Positions 30,081 through 41,526 of a stretch of DNA of 64,000 nt are shown in pieces. The position numbers were made by a program, and so were the translations under genes. The stretch is from Flammeovirgaceae bacterium (lineage in GTDB: Bacteria; Bacteroidota; Bacteroidia; Cytophagales; Cyclobacteriaceae): contig JADJRT010000001.1 of the NCBI GenBank assembly GCA_016712035.1, positions 310,001 through 374,000 on the forward strand, read 5' to 3'. The first letter of the stretch is position 1. Every line of letters starts with the position of its first letter. A model generated the notes under the pieces. That model made no database searches. It was not told the origin of the DNA and saw nothing but the letters and a program-made list of their open reading frames with translations.

Positions 30081-31118
30081 TCGAGCCCTTTTCCTTCGCA
30101 CAAACAAATACCCGGTAATAATAAAGATAGTAACCGACAGGGCAAATGCCCAGTAATTTGGCTTTCGCGCTTCGGCATACAAGGTGTAATCTTTCAGCAG
30201 AAATTTAATAGATGGCGGACTCCACCGCAGTTGCTTATCCGAAATCGAATCAGCATTAGTTTTTACTATGGGCCAGGGCATATTAATGATGTGCGTGTAC
30301 TTACCTTCACTGGCATGATTAATAAAATTCATTTTTGCTTCGCACTCACCATTTAATGACTCATAACGAGCTTGCATTTTTTCATATGGAAAGGGTATGC
30401 CAATACTATCCATGGCCTTGTATAAATAATCATCCGGGAGATTCTGATCTTCCGAGAGAGCATCAAACATTCGCTCTTTATGGGATTGCAACGTATCCAG
30501 CCACCGGATTTCCAGTCCGCTTTCGGTAAGTAACTTTTCATTCAAAGAATAATACATTTCAAATATGGCTCGCAACCCGTACACATCAAAAATCTTCTTG
30601 TGAAGCTCCGCCAGATACACGCTATCTGCTTTGGAGATCAGCGATCCTTCGGCAGGCAATCTTTCTATAAAATCATAATCTTCTTTCGCGATATAATCAT
30701 CTGGCGGCAACGCCATTCGATTAAGTTTATGGTAGGTGTCTGAATAATACAAATACGTGTAAAACCATTTGAATTTTTTTTCAAACTTGCTGCTAACCTT
30801 AAACAAAGAATCTGTTTCTGCCGCCAACGCCTGATTGGCTTCCTCTGCGGAGGTAAATTTTTTCTGATAGGTGACCCTCCACTTCTTACTTTCCTTAATC
30901 TTTTCTTTTGCTGAATCTTCTATGGATACAGATTTCATTTCCCATCCCGAATGGGGGCCTATTCCTAAAAAGTTTTTTGTTGTGTCTTCTACTTCGAGGA
31001 TTATTGTTTTATCCAACGATCCGTCTTCATGTACCGTAGTTTCCATTGAAACATTGTGTTCACAGGCGGCAAAAAATAAAAGGATAGCGAGTAAGGAAAT
31101 ATTCAACGTTGGTTTCAT
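30075..31118 (-). CDS. Lipoprotein with C-terminal transmembrane helix, unknown family
   Basis: 347 residues. The signal ends in lipobox FAAC (Cys19). The body is rich in charged residues and has no motif I recognise. A hydrophobic helix (WAFALSVTIFIITGYLFV) and a basic end RRKRARL lie at the C-terminus. It is the third gene of an operon after an ECF sigma factor and its anti-sigma factor, 9 nt from the latter. It may therefore belong to the same signalling path or be its main output (inference). Confidence 0.75.
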   Translation of the reverse strand: MKPTLNISLLAILLFFAACEHNVSMETTVHEDGSLDKTIILEVEDTTKNFLGIGPHSGWEMKSVSIEDSAKEKIKESKKWRVTYQKKFTSAEEANQALAAETDSLFKVSSKFEKKFKWFYTYLYYSDTYHKLNRMALPPDDYIAKEDYDFIERLPAEGSLISKADSVYLAELHKKIFDVYGLRAIFEMYYSLNEKLLTESGLEIRWLDTLQSHKERMFDALSEDQNLPDDYLYKAMDSIGIPFPYEKMQARYESLNGECEAKMNFINHASEGKYTHIINMPWPIVKTNADSISDKQLRWSPPSIKFLLKDYTLYAEARKPNYWAFALSVTIFIITGYLFVRRKRARL

Positions 31119-31127
31119 AGTCGGTTA

Positions 31128-31628
31128 TTAGTGATTTGCGTTTTGTTTGTAGTAAGTGTACCGCGAAAAAGCTTGTCCATTCGATTTTCTTTTCATCAGA
31201 TAATTATTAGAAATAGCTCGCGTATTTAGAATGGATGCTTGCGTGATCTCGATCTTTTTATCAATAACATTATTTAACTGGCTGTCCACAGATTGCTCTG
31301 AAACAAAAAATAAAATCAATACAAGAGATGCGAACGAAAATGCGTAGCGAACAAAAACGGTATCTACATACGCGGTAATTTGACTCCAAAGCCCAATTTT
31401 GCTTTGTGCGCCAATTGTTCGCATAATCCGTTGGGTTACCCGCTCCGGATTTTCGATTTCGGGCATTATCCTGCGAACTTGATTAACGATAGAACGCGAT
31501 TCAATAACCTGATCGGCCAAAGCACGACAAGAAGGGCATTGAGCAAGATGTGCATCCAAAATATTTCTTTCGGGAGGGCTAAGCTCCTTATATAAATAAA
31601 TGCTTTTTTCAATTTCGTTGCATTTCAT
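31128..31628 (-). CDS. Anti-sigma factor with zinc-finger domain
   Basis: 166 residues. The N-terminal zf-HC2 domain shows Cys3, His27, Cys31 and Cys34 (HLAQCPSCR), the pattern of zinc-binding anti-sigma domains. One hydrophobic helix (YAFSFASLVLILFF, about 95-108) anchors it in the inner membrane, followed by a short periplasmic part. It overlaps the sigma gene by four bases (ATGA type), so the two are translated together. It would hold the sigma factor inactive until a signal arrives. Confidence 0.9.
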   Translation of the reverse strand: MKCNEIEKSIYLYKELSPPERNILDAHLAQCPSCRALADQVIESRSIVNQVRRIMPEIENPERVTQRIMRTIGAQSKIGLWSQITAYVDTVFVRYAFSFASLVLILFFVSEQSVDSQLNNVIDKKIEITQASILNTRAISNNYLMKRKSNGQAFSRYTYYKQNANH

Positions 31629-32200
31629 GGCGTACTAAGGTTATCTGTTATTTGGTAGGTCACTTTTAATCTTTCACTTACAAATTTTCGCGCGTAGTAA
31701 AGATTACTTTTTACATTTTCGGAGGATAATGAAAGAATCACGCAAACTTCTTCAACTGATAAGCCTTCCAGATCCCGCAATATGAAAACAGCTTTTTGCT
31801 TTGGGGTTAACGCACTGGCTATTTCCTGAATCACGCTATTTAATTCACCGGCCTGAAGAGTTTTGTCGGGTTGATCATTCGATTTTGGCTCGATTACCAT
31901 CTGCAAATCAAGGTTCTTCTTTTGTTTGGCATAACCCGACTTTAAATAATCCAGGCATAGGTTAGTTATAATCCTATATAGCCAGGTGCTTAATTTTATT
32001 TCCGGTTTGTACTTATATATATTCTTCCAAAGTCTGATAAATGCCTCTTGCACTACATCCTCGGCTTCCTCTTGTTGGCCAAGAAATCGGAAAGCCACCA
32101 CATAGGCAAATGATTGATACGCTCTGACAATCGCCTCAAAGGCATTCGTATCACCTGTAACTGCCTTCTCAATAAGTTCTGGTGGCAACCGATTATCCAT
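31625..32200 (-). CDS. ECF-family RNA polymerase sigma factor
   Basis: 191 residues with the sigma-2 region (AFRFLGQQEEAEDVVQEAFIRLWKN is the conserved core, about 37-61). The sigma-4 region (LTPKQKAVFILRDLEGLSVEEV, about 136-157) carries the HTH that reads the -35 box. It is the first gene of an operon with its anti-sigma factor and an unknown lipoprotein. In such modules the sigma factor usually activates its own operon; I see no clear promoter repeat to confirm this. Confidence 0.93.
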   Translation of the reverse strand: MDNRLPPELIEKAVTGDTNAFEAIVRAYQSFAYVVAFRFLGQQEEAEDVVQEAFIRLWKNIYKYKPEIKLSTWLYRIITNLCLDYLKSGYAKQKKNLDLQMVIEPKSNDQPDKTLQAGELNSVIQEIASALTPKQKAVFILRDLEGLSVEEVCVILSLSSENVKSNLYYARKFVSERLKVTYQITDNLSTP

Positions 32201-32310
32201 TCAGTAATTTAACTCTTATACGACTAGAAAGGAACCCGGTCAAATGATTGTTTGTGATTCATGATCCCGATTAAAGAAAATCTTACCTTGCGCCATTAAA
32301 TTTAATCTCT

Positions 32311-33672
32311 ATGATCAAAGAATACATTCAATCCAAATCAACAACGTTTTCTTGACGAGCTTTTTGAACTTCTTAGAATTCCTTCTGTAAGTGCTGACAG
32401 TCGCCATAAAGGTGATGTGCGTAAAGCAGCCGAATATGTTGTGAAAAAATTAAAAGATGCCGGTGCGGATACCGCAGAGCTCTGTGAAACCGCGGGTCAC
32501 CCTATTGTCTATGGAGAAAAAATAATCGATGCTGCACTGCCCACCGTATTAGTATATGGGCATTACGATGTGCAACCCCCCGATCCATTGAACTTGTGGA
32601 CCTCGCCTCCTTTTGAGCCCGTTGTAAAAGATGGAAAAATTTATGCGCGGGGTTCGTGCGATGACAAAGGTCAGTTCTATATGCACATCAAAGCTTTTGA
32701 GGCAATGACCAAACTAAAAACACTATCGTGCAATATTAAATTCATGATTGAGGGTGAAGAAGAAGTGGGGTCTGACAACCTGGGAATTTTCGTACAACAA
32801 AATAAAAGTAAACTGAAAGCAGATGTGATTTTGATTTCAGACACATCGATTATCTCATTGGATACACCATCCATCACGGTTGGGTTGCGCGGATTAAGTT
32901 ATGTTGAAGTTGAAGTTACAGGCCCTAACCGCGATTTACATTCAGGTGTTTATGGGGGCGCAGTAGCAAATCCAGCCAATATATTAAGTCGCATGATTGC
33001 TTCCATGCATGATGAAAATGGAAGAGTAACTATTCCAGGCTTTTATGATAAGGTGGATGAACTTAGCGCGCCTGAGCGAGTGGCGCTCAACCGTGCTCCC
33101 TTCGATTTAGATGTGTACAAAAAAGAATTAGATATTGAAGACATTAATGGTGAAGCCGGATATACAACCTTAGAAAGAACTGGCACACGCCCTACCTTAG
33201 ACGTTAATGGAATCTGGGGTGGCTACACGGGCGAAGGAGCAAAAACAGTATTGCCTTCCAAAGCTTATGCAAAAATTCCATGCGTCTGGTGCCGCATCAA
33301 AACAATCATGAGATAACAGAACTCTTTACAAAACATGTCCAATCGTTGGCTCCTAAGTCAGTGAAAGTAAAAGTAACTGCGTTGCATGGTGGCGAACCAG
33401 CCGTAACGCCCACCGATTCAAAAGCTTTTAAATCGGCCGCCATGGCTTTCGAAGAAGTGTGGGGAAAAACGCCTATACCAACCCGCGATGGCGGTAGCAT
33501 CCCTATCGTTTCGTTATTCAAAAAAGAACTTGGTCTGGATACGGTGCTAATGGGATTTGGATTGGATAGCGATGCGCTTCATTCGCCAAATGAACATTAT
33601 GGGATTAAAAATTTTTTAATTGGTATCGAAACCATTATTGCTTTTTACGAACACTTTGGCGGCAAGAAATGA
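32311..33672 (+). CDS. M20-family dipeptidase (two frameshifts)
   Basis: Metallopeptidase of the M20/ArgE/DapE type, cytosolic, about 453 residues once corrected. The first break is near 32335-32337, where two A instead of three give MIKEYIQSNQQRFLDELF as a good start at 32311. The second is near 33276-33277, where three T give AKISMRLVPHQNN. Metal and catalytic motifs are GHYDVQP, GSCDDKG, IEGEEEVGS and the late DALHSPNE histidine. Residues GGSIPIV match the family's C-terminal part. It cleaves dipeptides, with an unknown preference. It stands alone. Confidence 0.92.
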
Positions 33673-33805
33673 GATCAGCGTTAACTAAGTGCCACGCCTA
33701 ATTTGTTAAGGAGTTCTTAATTTCGCTTTCGAATAAACTTATCGCGGTATAAACTGAACGATGTTACGGTCGGCTTCGTTACTTTTGAATCCAATTTCCA
33801 ATTGC

Positions 33806-35847
33806 ATGAGATCTTTTTTGATTTTTGTTCTTTTCGCCATCGCGATAACCACACAAGCCCAGGTATTAACTCCCGCTAAGTGGAGCTATGCCACATCCTT
33901 GCAGCAAGCAAATATTGGAGATGAAGTAGAACTTATTTTCAAGGCAACAATTGATTCCGATTGGTATTTATATTCCTCTGAATTTCCTTGCGAAGATCCT
34001 ATCAAAACGAGTTTTAGTCTGACTCTAATTCAGGCTTTCAATTAGTTGGCGGTTTACAAGCTATTAATCCAATCGACAAATACGATGAAATTTTTGAATG
34101 TGATGTAAAGGTGTTTAAGAAGAACACTGAGTTCCGGCAACGCATAAAAATACTTAGCGCAGGTTTAAAAATTTCTGGCGAATCCGATTATCAGGTTTGC
34201 TCGGATGTTACCGGCCAATGTGTACCCGGTGGCGAAGAGTTTTCATTTAATACAATAAAGGTCTCTTCTTCATCCAATCCTCCAGATGAGCCATCTCAAC
34301 AAGATAACAACCTGAATAGTTTTCCAATAGCCAGCATCCAGCAACCAGCGGCCAGCAACCAGCAACCATCCATCGGCCCAATCCTCGATTCCACATTAGT
34401 GAAAGAAGACCCACAAGAAAAATCATTGCTTGGTTTTCTCTTGATTTCTTTCTTCGCTGGCCTCGCAGCACTTATCACGCCTTGTGTGTTCCCGATGATC
34501 CCGATGACGGTGAGTTTTTTTACCGGTCGGGGAACCCGCTTTCAGGCACTGATGTATGGCTTCTTTATAATTCTTATCTATACATTAATCGGTGCCGCAC
34601 TTGCTCCTTTGATGGGGCCCGAAACCGCTAATCATCTTTCCACCGAATGGATTCCAAATCTCATCTTCTTTCTTGTATTCATTGTCTTCGGATTTTCTTT
34701 TTTAGGCCTCTTTGAAATAACCCTACCAGGAACGTTTATCAATAAAGTTGATCAACAAGCCGAAAAAGGCGGATTGGCCGGAGTGTTCTTCATGGCCTTT
34801 ACTTTAGTACTTGTGTCGTTTTCATGTACTGGGCCTATCGTAGGAAGCATATTAGTATCCTCAGCTGGTGGCGAGTTTTTGAAACCCATTGCAGGTATGT
34901 TTGCTTTCGCCCTCGCCTTTGCAATTCCTTTTACGTTGTTCGCCATCTTTCCGGGTTGGTTGAAATCATTACCTAAATCCGGTGGGTGGCTCAATACGGT
35001 AAAAGTTGTTTTAGGGTTTGTTGAGATCGCACTTGCATTTAAGTTTTTGAGCATAGCCGATCAGGCTTTTCATTGGGGAATTTTAGATCGCGAAATCAAC
35101 ATCGCCATCTGGATTGTTATTGTGCTTTTGATTGGCGTCTATCTGATGAAGGGCTTTAGAATGCCGGGGGATCAGGGAAAAGACGCGGAAGATAAAACAG
35201 TAAGCGTACTACGCATAAGCCTTGCCATGATTGCCTTTGTGTTTGTTGTTTACTTAACTCCTGGAATGTGGGGTGCTCCTCTCAAAGCATTGGCCGGATA
35301 TCTGCCGCCCATGTATACACACGATTTTAATGTAGTTGCTACTTCAGAGAGTACATCGGAAGGTGTATGTGATAATCCGAAATATGCAGAGTTCCTCCAC
35401 TTGCCTCATGGATTGAAAGGATACTTTGATTATGAGCAGGCAATTGCTTGTGCCCGTCAACAAGGCAAACCTTTGTTTATAGATTTTACAGGACACGGTT
35501 GTACGAATTGTCGCGAGATGGAAGCAAACGTATGGTCTGATCCGCAAGTGTTACAACGCTTGCGAGAAAATTACATCGTGGTAGCACTTTATGTTGATGA
35601 TAAAACCCAACTGCCGGAAAGCGAATGGTACGCCTCATCCTACGATAGCAAAACAAAAAAGACTATTGGTAAACAAAATGCAGATTTACAAATCACCAAG
35701 TTGAATAATAACGCCCAGCCTTTTTATGTTTTGGTGGGTGAAGATGAACGGGTGCTTGTTTCACCCTATGGGTACAATCTGGATGCTGAAAAGTTTGCGC
35801 GGTTCTTAGACGCAGGCTCAAAGAAATACAAGGAATTATATCCTTAA
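33806..35847 (+). CDS. dsbD: DsbD-type thiol:disulfide interchange protein (one frameshift)
   Basis: Carries reducing power across the inner membrane to periplasmic proteins. Starting at ATG 33806 gives a signal peptide. The N-terminal periplasmic domain carries the pair in QVCSDVTGQCVPGG. The membrane part follows, with eight helices and the usual TPCVFPMIPMTVSFF and FSCTGPIVG motifs. The C-terminal thioredoxin domain has the CxxC GHGCTNCREME. The break is near 34017-34019; one added T gives SFSSDSNSGFQLVGG and about 680 residues. Typical of Bacteroidota DsbD. A hairpin at 35871-35887 follows the gene. Confidence 0.92.
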
Positions 35848-35852
35848 ACCGT

Positions 35853-35860
35853 TATATTTG
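35853..35860 (+). promoter_or_regulatory. Bacteroidota-type -7 box upstream of the M23 peptidase gene
   Basis: TATATTTG fits the Bacteroidota -7 consensus TAnnTTTG and lies 70 nt before the ATG at 35931. No clear -33 TTG is seen at the usual distance, so support is moderate. Confidence 0.4.
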
Positions 35861-35870
35861 ATTTTTATAA

Positions 35871-35887
35871 CTGGTTTCAGTAACCAG
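35871..35887 (+). terminator. Small hairpin after dsbD
   Basis: CTGGTT (35871-35876) pairs with AACCAG (35882-35887) around a 5-nt loop, followed by ATTTT. It is a weak intrinsic terminator candidate, but it lies after the TATATTTG box, so it might instead be in the leader of the next gene. Confidence 0.35.
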
Positions 35888-35930
35888 ATTTTAAACTAAA
35901 CTTGTGGCGTTTTTGGCCGCTATTTTTTAG

Positions 35931-37253
35931 ATGATGAAATTCTTTAAGTCTTCGCTGACTAAAAAATTATTAGGTATTGCCGCTTTTCTCCTTGTGATAG
36001 GAGTCGCTTACTTTTGGATTGATGATCGGACTTCATTTTTCCCTCATCAAACGGACTATGCCATAGAAAGTGATTCTTCCGTTCACGTTGAACGCGAAAT
36101 TGTTTTGCCTGTGTTTTTGCATGGCATGGTGGTAAATGACCTGCGCATTGTTGAAGATGAGGTAAAACGCAACCAACGATTTACTGATTTACTTTCAGGC
36201 TATTATATTTCGCCTGTCGTTATGCAACAGCTTAACTTGCTCCCAAAAAAAATCTACGACTTCAGAAAAATTGCTGCTCACAAGAAGTATACATTATTGG
36301 TAGATCATGATTCGCTAAAAACCGTTCGGGCCTTAGTGTATGAACCTAATTCAATCGATTATGTGGTGTTTCATTTAAAGGATTCTTTACTCGTAGAATC
36401 TTGTCAGCGTAAAGTAGATACATTGGAGCGGCATCTGTCGGGCAGAATTGAGTCTACGCTGTCGCATACTATCGAGTCGATGAAAGTCTCGCATGAGCTT
36501 ACCAACAAGTTTGTGGATATTTTTGCCTGGGTAGTGGACTTTCAACGATTGCAAAAAGGCGATCAGTTTAAATTGATTTACGAAGAGAATCTTGTAGATG
36601 AAACTCCTATCGGTGTTGGTCGGATTTTGGGTGTCTATTTTGAACATTCGAATAATGGTTATTATGCGTTTCCTTTTGATCAAGGCGATGGTGTCGATTA
36701 TTTTGATGAAAATGGAAATAGTTTGCGCAAAGCACTCCTAAAATATCCGATCGAGTTTTCCAGAATCAGTTCACGCTATTCCAAAAATCGTTTTCATCCC
36801 GTTGTAAAAGTTTTCAGGCCACATTTAGGTACTGACTTTGCAGCCTCCACAGGTACTCCCATTCGTTCTGTTGGCGATGGCATTGTGGAAGAAGCGCAGT
36901 ATAAATCCAATAATGGAAACTATGTTAAGATAAGGCATAACGGAACCTACACCACAGGTTATTTACACATGTCAAAAATTGCAAGTGGTATTAAGCCCGG
37001 CACACGGGTGCGTCAGGGAGAAACCATTGGGTATGTAGGCAGCACGGGACTTGCCACCGGACCACACTTATGTTATCGTTTTTGGAAAAATGGTGTGCAG
37101 GTAGACGCACTAAAAGTTGAGTTACCCCCTTCGCAACCCATAAAAGAGGAATCCTTTCAATCCTTTGAAATAGTAAAAGAAGATATTATAAAACGTTTGC
37201 AACTCATTCCCTTTCCTTCTGCAACCTCAGAAGTTGAGGTAGCTATCCGTTGA
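35931..37253 (+). CDS. M23-family peptidoglycan peptidase
   Basis: 440 residues with one N-terminal membrane helix (about 12-28), so a membrane-anchored periplasmic enzyme. The C-terminal M23 (LytM) domain has the zinc motifs HLGTDFAA (about 300) and HLMSK-like YLHMSK (about 345), and GPHLCYRFWKNG (H-x-H-like, about 378). The middle part resembles the opacity-associated/LysM-like regions of such proteins. It cuts peptide cross-links in the cell wall; its role in cell division or growth is unknown. The histidines look intact, so it is probably active. Confidence 0.9.
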   Translation: MMKFFKSSLTKKLLGIAAFLLVIGVAYFWIDDRTSFFPHQTDYAIESDSSVHVEREIVLPVFLHGMVVNDLRIVEDEVKRNQRFTDLLSGYYISPVVMQQLNLLPKKIYDFRKIAAHKKYTLLVDHDSLKTVRALVYEPNSIDYVVFHLKDSLLVESCQRKVDTLERHLSGRIESTLSHTIESMKVSHELTNKFVDIFAWVVDFQRLQKGDQFKLIYEENLVDETPIGVGRILGVYFEHSNNGYYAFPFDQGDGVDYFDENGNSLRKALLKYPIEFSRISSRYSKNRFHPVVKVFRPHLGTDFAASTGTPIRSVGDGIVEEAQYKSNNGNYVKIRHNGTYTTGYLHMSKIASGIKPGTRVRQGETIGYVGSTGLATGPHLCYRFWKNGVQVDALKVELPPSQPIKEESFQSFEIVKEDIIKRLQLIPFPSATSEVEVAIR

Positions 37254-37338
37254 TTTAAGGAATTCCTTACAATTTCCCTGTTACTTTTTTGTTTATAAGG
37301 TAACTTACGGCCGTACTCCCCGTGTACACTTTGTTTTC

Positions 37339-39360
37339 ATGAAGAAGATCATCGCCACGTTGTCATTTATTCTCCTTATGCTTCCTGGTTGGTCGCAAAA
37401 AGTGGGGCTTGTGCTAAGTGGCGGAGCGGCTAAGGGTATCGCCCATGTTGGGGTAATTAAAGCACTTGAAGAAAACGAAATTCCCATTGATTATGTGGTG
37501 GGTACTTCGATGGGGGGTATTGTTGGCGGCTGTTATGCGGCTGGCATGAGCGGAACAAATCGAAGAAATAATTTTATCAAAAGAGTTTTTGCTTTGGGTA
37601 ACCGGCAAGCTTGAAGAAGGACATAATTATTACTTTGCCCGAAAGGAAGATGACCCCGCTTTTCTCCGCCTTAATTTATCCTTAGACTCTGCATTTTCAA
37701 TATCTCTTAATACAAGTATAGTCAATGATCTTTCTCTCAATTTTGCGCTTGCTGAAAAATTTGCACAGCCCTCGGCTATAGCCAAAAATAATTTTGACAG
37801 TCTCTTTGTGCCCCTTCGGGTTGTCGCATCCGACATCTTTACGCAAAGTGAAGTCATTCTATCAAAGGGTTCGCTCAGTAGTGCCTTACGAGCTACGCAA
37901 ACAGTACCTTTTTTTATAATCCTATACGGGTTGATGGAAAATATCTTTTTGATGGTGGTGTATATAATAATTTTCCGGTGAGTGTTGCCCTAAGCGAGTT
38001 TGCGCCTGATGTTCTTATAGGGAGTAATGTCTCTTCAAAGACCTACAAAGAATATCCTTATGGAAAAGATGACCAACTTATTTCACGCTCACTCTTATAC
38101 ATCCTTCTTGACAATTCAGACCCTACCGAAATTCCGGATTCAGGTGTTTACATCCAGCCTAATATTCTCAACTACACTTCCTTCGATTTTGCCAAAGCCC
38201 GGGCGCTGATCGATAGCGGGTATAATCAGACCATACGGCAAATAGACGAAATCAAGAAAAAGATTTCGAAGCGAAGAACTTGTGACGAAGTGGCTCAAGC
38301 ACGTAATAAATTCAATAGCAAAGGGGCGCCCTTGATTATAGAGGAGATTCAGTTTGATGGCTTCAATCGAAATCAGCAAAAATATATTAATAGATTCTTT
38401 AACAGCGGTAAGCGACCGCTAAACTTCAGTCAGGTAAAATCAGGCTTCTATCGATTAGTGTCGCATGACTATTTTAATAATCTTTATCCGGGTTTCGTGT
38501 ACAACGAAAGCTCTCACGATTTCCTTGTGGTAACGAATGAAACCCCAACTGTTCTTAACCGGATAGATCGAAAAATCGGAGCAGCTTTGGGGGTGCCTAT
38601 GGGAAGAAATTACAAACTATCCATCGATGGATCTTATATTAATAATAAAGACAACTACATAAATTCTGACGTCTTTGTTTCAACCGACACCTTAGATCAA
38701 CTAAAAGTACAAGGAACCAGGGCGGGGTTGGCCTTTACAGCAAATTCACTAAACCGTAAACAATATGCCTCGCAAGGGCAGGCCTATTCATTTTCACTTG
38801 ATTGGTTTGGCGTGATTGAAAATTATCAGCCTGGTACCACTTCGGTATCAACACTACCAACAAATAATTATCGGTCGTGGCTGCGTGCTAAAGTTTCGTT
38901 AGAACAGTATTTTAAGCAGGGTTTATATAGTGCCGGTTATGTTTTCGAATATGTACTTTCTAATCAGCCCGTCTTTTCAAACTATATGGGTACTGTTATT
39001 AATGCGCCTGCCTTCAATCCTATTCAGGACAGCAAGACTTTGCTGCTTCAAAACTTCCGGGCTTTTAATTATGTAGCCGGAGGTTGGCGAAACGTTTTCA
39101 ACATTCGAAAGAGTCTTGATTTCAGATTAGAGGGATATTTATTTAAACCCTTGGAGGCAATAGTCCAGTTGCAAGATCAAGAGGCCGCGCTCGATAGTGA
39201 TTTTACAAAAATCTATTTTGCAGCCACCGCAGGACTTGTGCTTCACTCTTCAATAGGCCCAATCAGCCTTAACGTGAATTATTACGATGATAATGAGAAC
39301 CAGTTAGGGGTGCTCTTACATGTAGGGTTTCTGCTCTTCAATAAAACTTCAATGGAGTGA
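37339..39360 (+). CDS. Patatin-like phospholipase fused to an outer-membrane barrel (two frameshifts)
   Basis: A signal peptide leads into a patatin domain with the oxyanion loop SGGAAKG and the nucleophile Ser57 in GTSMG. After correction the catalytic Asp is in FDGGVYNNFPV. A POTRA-like segment and a surface-antigen (BamA/TamA-like) barrel fill the second half, ending in alternating beta strands. The first break is at 37550-37552, where the two bases GC are missing (MSAEQIEEIILSKE when restored). The second is in the T7 run at about 37911-37917, where eight T give PFFYNPIRVDG. About 674 residues. It resembles PlpD-type type V secretion phospholipases (family knowledge). Confidence 0.9.
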
Positions 39361-39444
39361 GGTCCCAGAAGTGCTCAAAGAATTGATTTATTTGGCGTTT
39401 GTTCCTAAGTGTTTGATGTAATTTTTTCTGCCTTTTTCAATTTT

Positions 39445-39478
39445 TAGCTATGTTTAGCTTTTAATACAAGCATAGCTA
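39445..39478 (+). promoter_or_regulatory. Inverted repeat upstream of the PD40-OmpA gene
   Basis: TAGCTATG (39445-39452) and CATAGCTA (39471-39478) are perfect inverted copies, 18 nt apart, 16 nt before the start at 39495. This could be an operator for a dimeric regulator or a leader hairpin. No regulator can be assigned. Confidence 0.4.
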
Positions 39479-39494
39479 TTCTCTTAACCTTTAT

Positions 39495-41524
39495 ATGAGA
39501 AAACTCTTGACCCTCCTCTGCCTAATTTTGGCAGGAATTCAATTCTCAAATGGTCAATCCGTTCAATGGGCCTCCAAAGTGCTCGAATTCTCTTCGGAAC
39601 TAACCCCTATCCAGTATTCTGCGCAACAAGCTTTAGGTCAGCCTAATGTTTTGCCAGCGGGCGGACAAAATCCAGGCGCATGGACTCCAGACAAACCCAA
39701 ACGTACAGAATTTATTAAGCTTGGGTACGACAAGCCTATTGAAATCCAACAAATAGCTATTGCTGAGTCTTACAATCCGGGTGCACTTTATCGGGTTTAT
39801 GTATACGATGAAGCCGGGCGTGAATATTTAGTCAATACCTTTAACCCAATGGCGGTACCCCTCCAGGGCAGAATGCTTAATGTGTTTGTAGAAAAAACGA
39901 AATACAAGGTGTCAGCTGTAAAGCTTGAGTTTGATGGAAGCGCGTTACCCGATTACTTTTCGTTGGATGCGGTGGCGATCTCTGACTCTCATATTCCGAT
40001 TATTGCTAACATTGATTTACCCGATTTGCTCAGTAAAGGATTAGTTGTTGAGCGTCTGGACACCAATGTGAACAGTGATTTCAGCGAATATAATCCTATG
40101 CTCTCTCCGGATGGCAAAACGCTTTACTTCAGCCGCAAAAATCACCCTGAAAATGTTGGCGGAACCAGCGATAAGGAGGATATCTGGTACTCCGAACTTA
40201 ATCCAGACGGCACATGGTCACTCGCTAAAAACATAGGCCCTCAATTCAACAATAGTCAGCCTAATTTTGTAAACACTGTGGCAGCCACACCCGATGGCAA
40301 AGCCGTTGTGTTATTGCTTGGCAACAAGTATCTCGACAAAGGGAAAATGGTTGCCGGGGTTTCTATAAGTACCAACCGCGGGGGTTCCTGGAGCGATCCC
40401 AAGCCTATTGAAATAGAGAACGACTACAACTACAATGAGAAAGCAAATTATTTCTTAGCCAATACGCGCAAATCGCTGCTTATGTCGGTGGAAAGAGAAG
40501 ACACACAAGGTGGACGCGATCTTTATGTGAGTTTTGAAAAAAACGACAGCACCTGGACGGAGCCTCTTAATATAGGTAAAGTGATTAATACAGTAGGAGA
40601 AGAAACAGCCCCATTTCTAGCGTCAGATGATAAGACTTTGTATTTCTCATCGAATGGATTTAGTGGCTATGGAGGAAGCGATGTATACATGTCTAAACGT
40701 CTGGATGATACCTGGACGAATTGGTCTTCTCCAGAAAACTTAGGTCCGGATATCAATACCAAATTGGATGACTTGTTCTTTAATATTCCTTCAACCAGTG
40801 AGTTTGCCTATTACTCACGTGGTATTACGGCTGATAACTCAGACATCTTTCGGGTTAAGATGCCGATGTTCATGTCTCCCGATCCAATTGTTATTGTAAA
40901 GGGAAAATTAATTGATTCTAAAACCGGTAAGCCTATCGGAGCAAAAATTATCTACGAAAGACTGTCGGATGGTAAAGAGGTTGGCGTTACCTACTCTAAT
41001 CCAGAAACTGGCGAATATGAGATACACTTGCCGGGCGGACAACAATACGGATTCCGCGCAGAGGCAAAAGATCACCTGTCAGAAAGTCAAAATTTAGATT
41101 TAAGAGGATTTACTAAAGATGGCGTTTTAGCGGGCAAGGATATTACCCTGGCTCCCATAGAGGTTGCGCTGGTAGAGGTGAATGCCCAAATAACACTCAA
41201 CAATATCTTCTTTGATTTCGATAAGGCTATCCTAAAGTCTGAATCGTTCCCTGAGTTAAATAGGATTGTTACTCTCATGAATGAAAAATCCACCTTGGAA
41301 GTTGAAATAGCCGGACATACCGATCCAATCGGTACCGGAGAATATAATATGGGCCTTTCAGAACGAAGAGCAAAATCAGTAACACGCTATTTGGTTAGTA
41401 AGGGGATTTCAGAAAAAGAATTACCACCTCTTACTTTGGCGAAACCCGATTAATCGATACCACTAATACACAGGAAGGCAATCGTAAAAATCGCAGAGTT
41501 GAATTCAAAATCTTAAAGATGTAA
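39495..41524 (+). CDS. Outer-membrane protein with PD40 propeller, CRD and OmpA domains (one frameshift)
   Basis: A signal peptide is followed by a beta-rich discoidin-like part (about 25-165). PD40/WD40-like propeller repeats come next (YNPMLSPDGKTLYFSR and APFLASDDKTLYFSSNGF are clear units). A carboxypeptidase-regulatory-like domain is at about 470-560. The C-terminal OmpA peptidoglycan-binding domain includes EVEIAGHTDPIGTGEYN. The A5 run at 41413-41417 is one base short: with six, the end reads SEKRITTSYFGETR and stops at 41524, about 676 residues. The next gene then starts 2 nt later. The order resembles PorE-like proteins of the type IX secretion system but lacks TPRs. Function inferred only: anchoring an envelope complex to the cell wall. 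Confidence 0.88.
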
Positions 41525-41526
41525 CC

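Noticed and set aside
34247..34478. Minus-strand frames rich in Gly, Trp and Ala
   Set aside because: They arise from the repetitive linker of dsbD (CCAGCAACCAGC-type repeats) read backwards.
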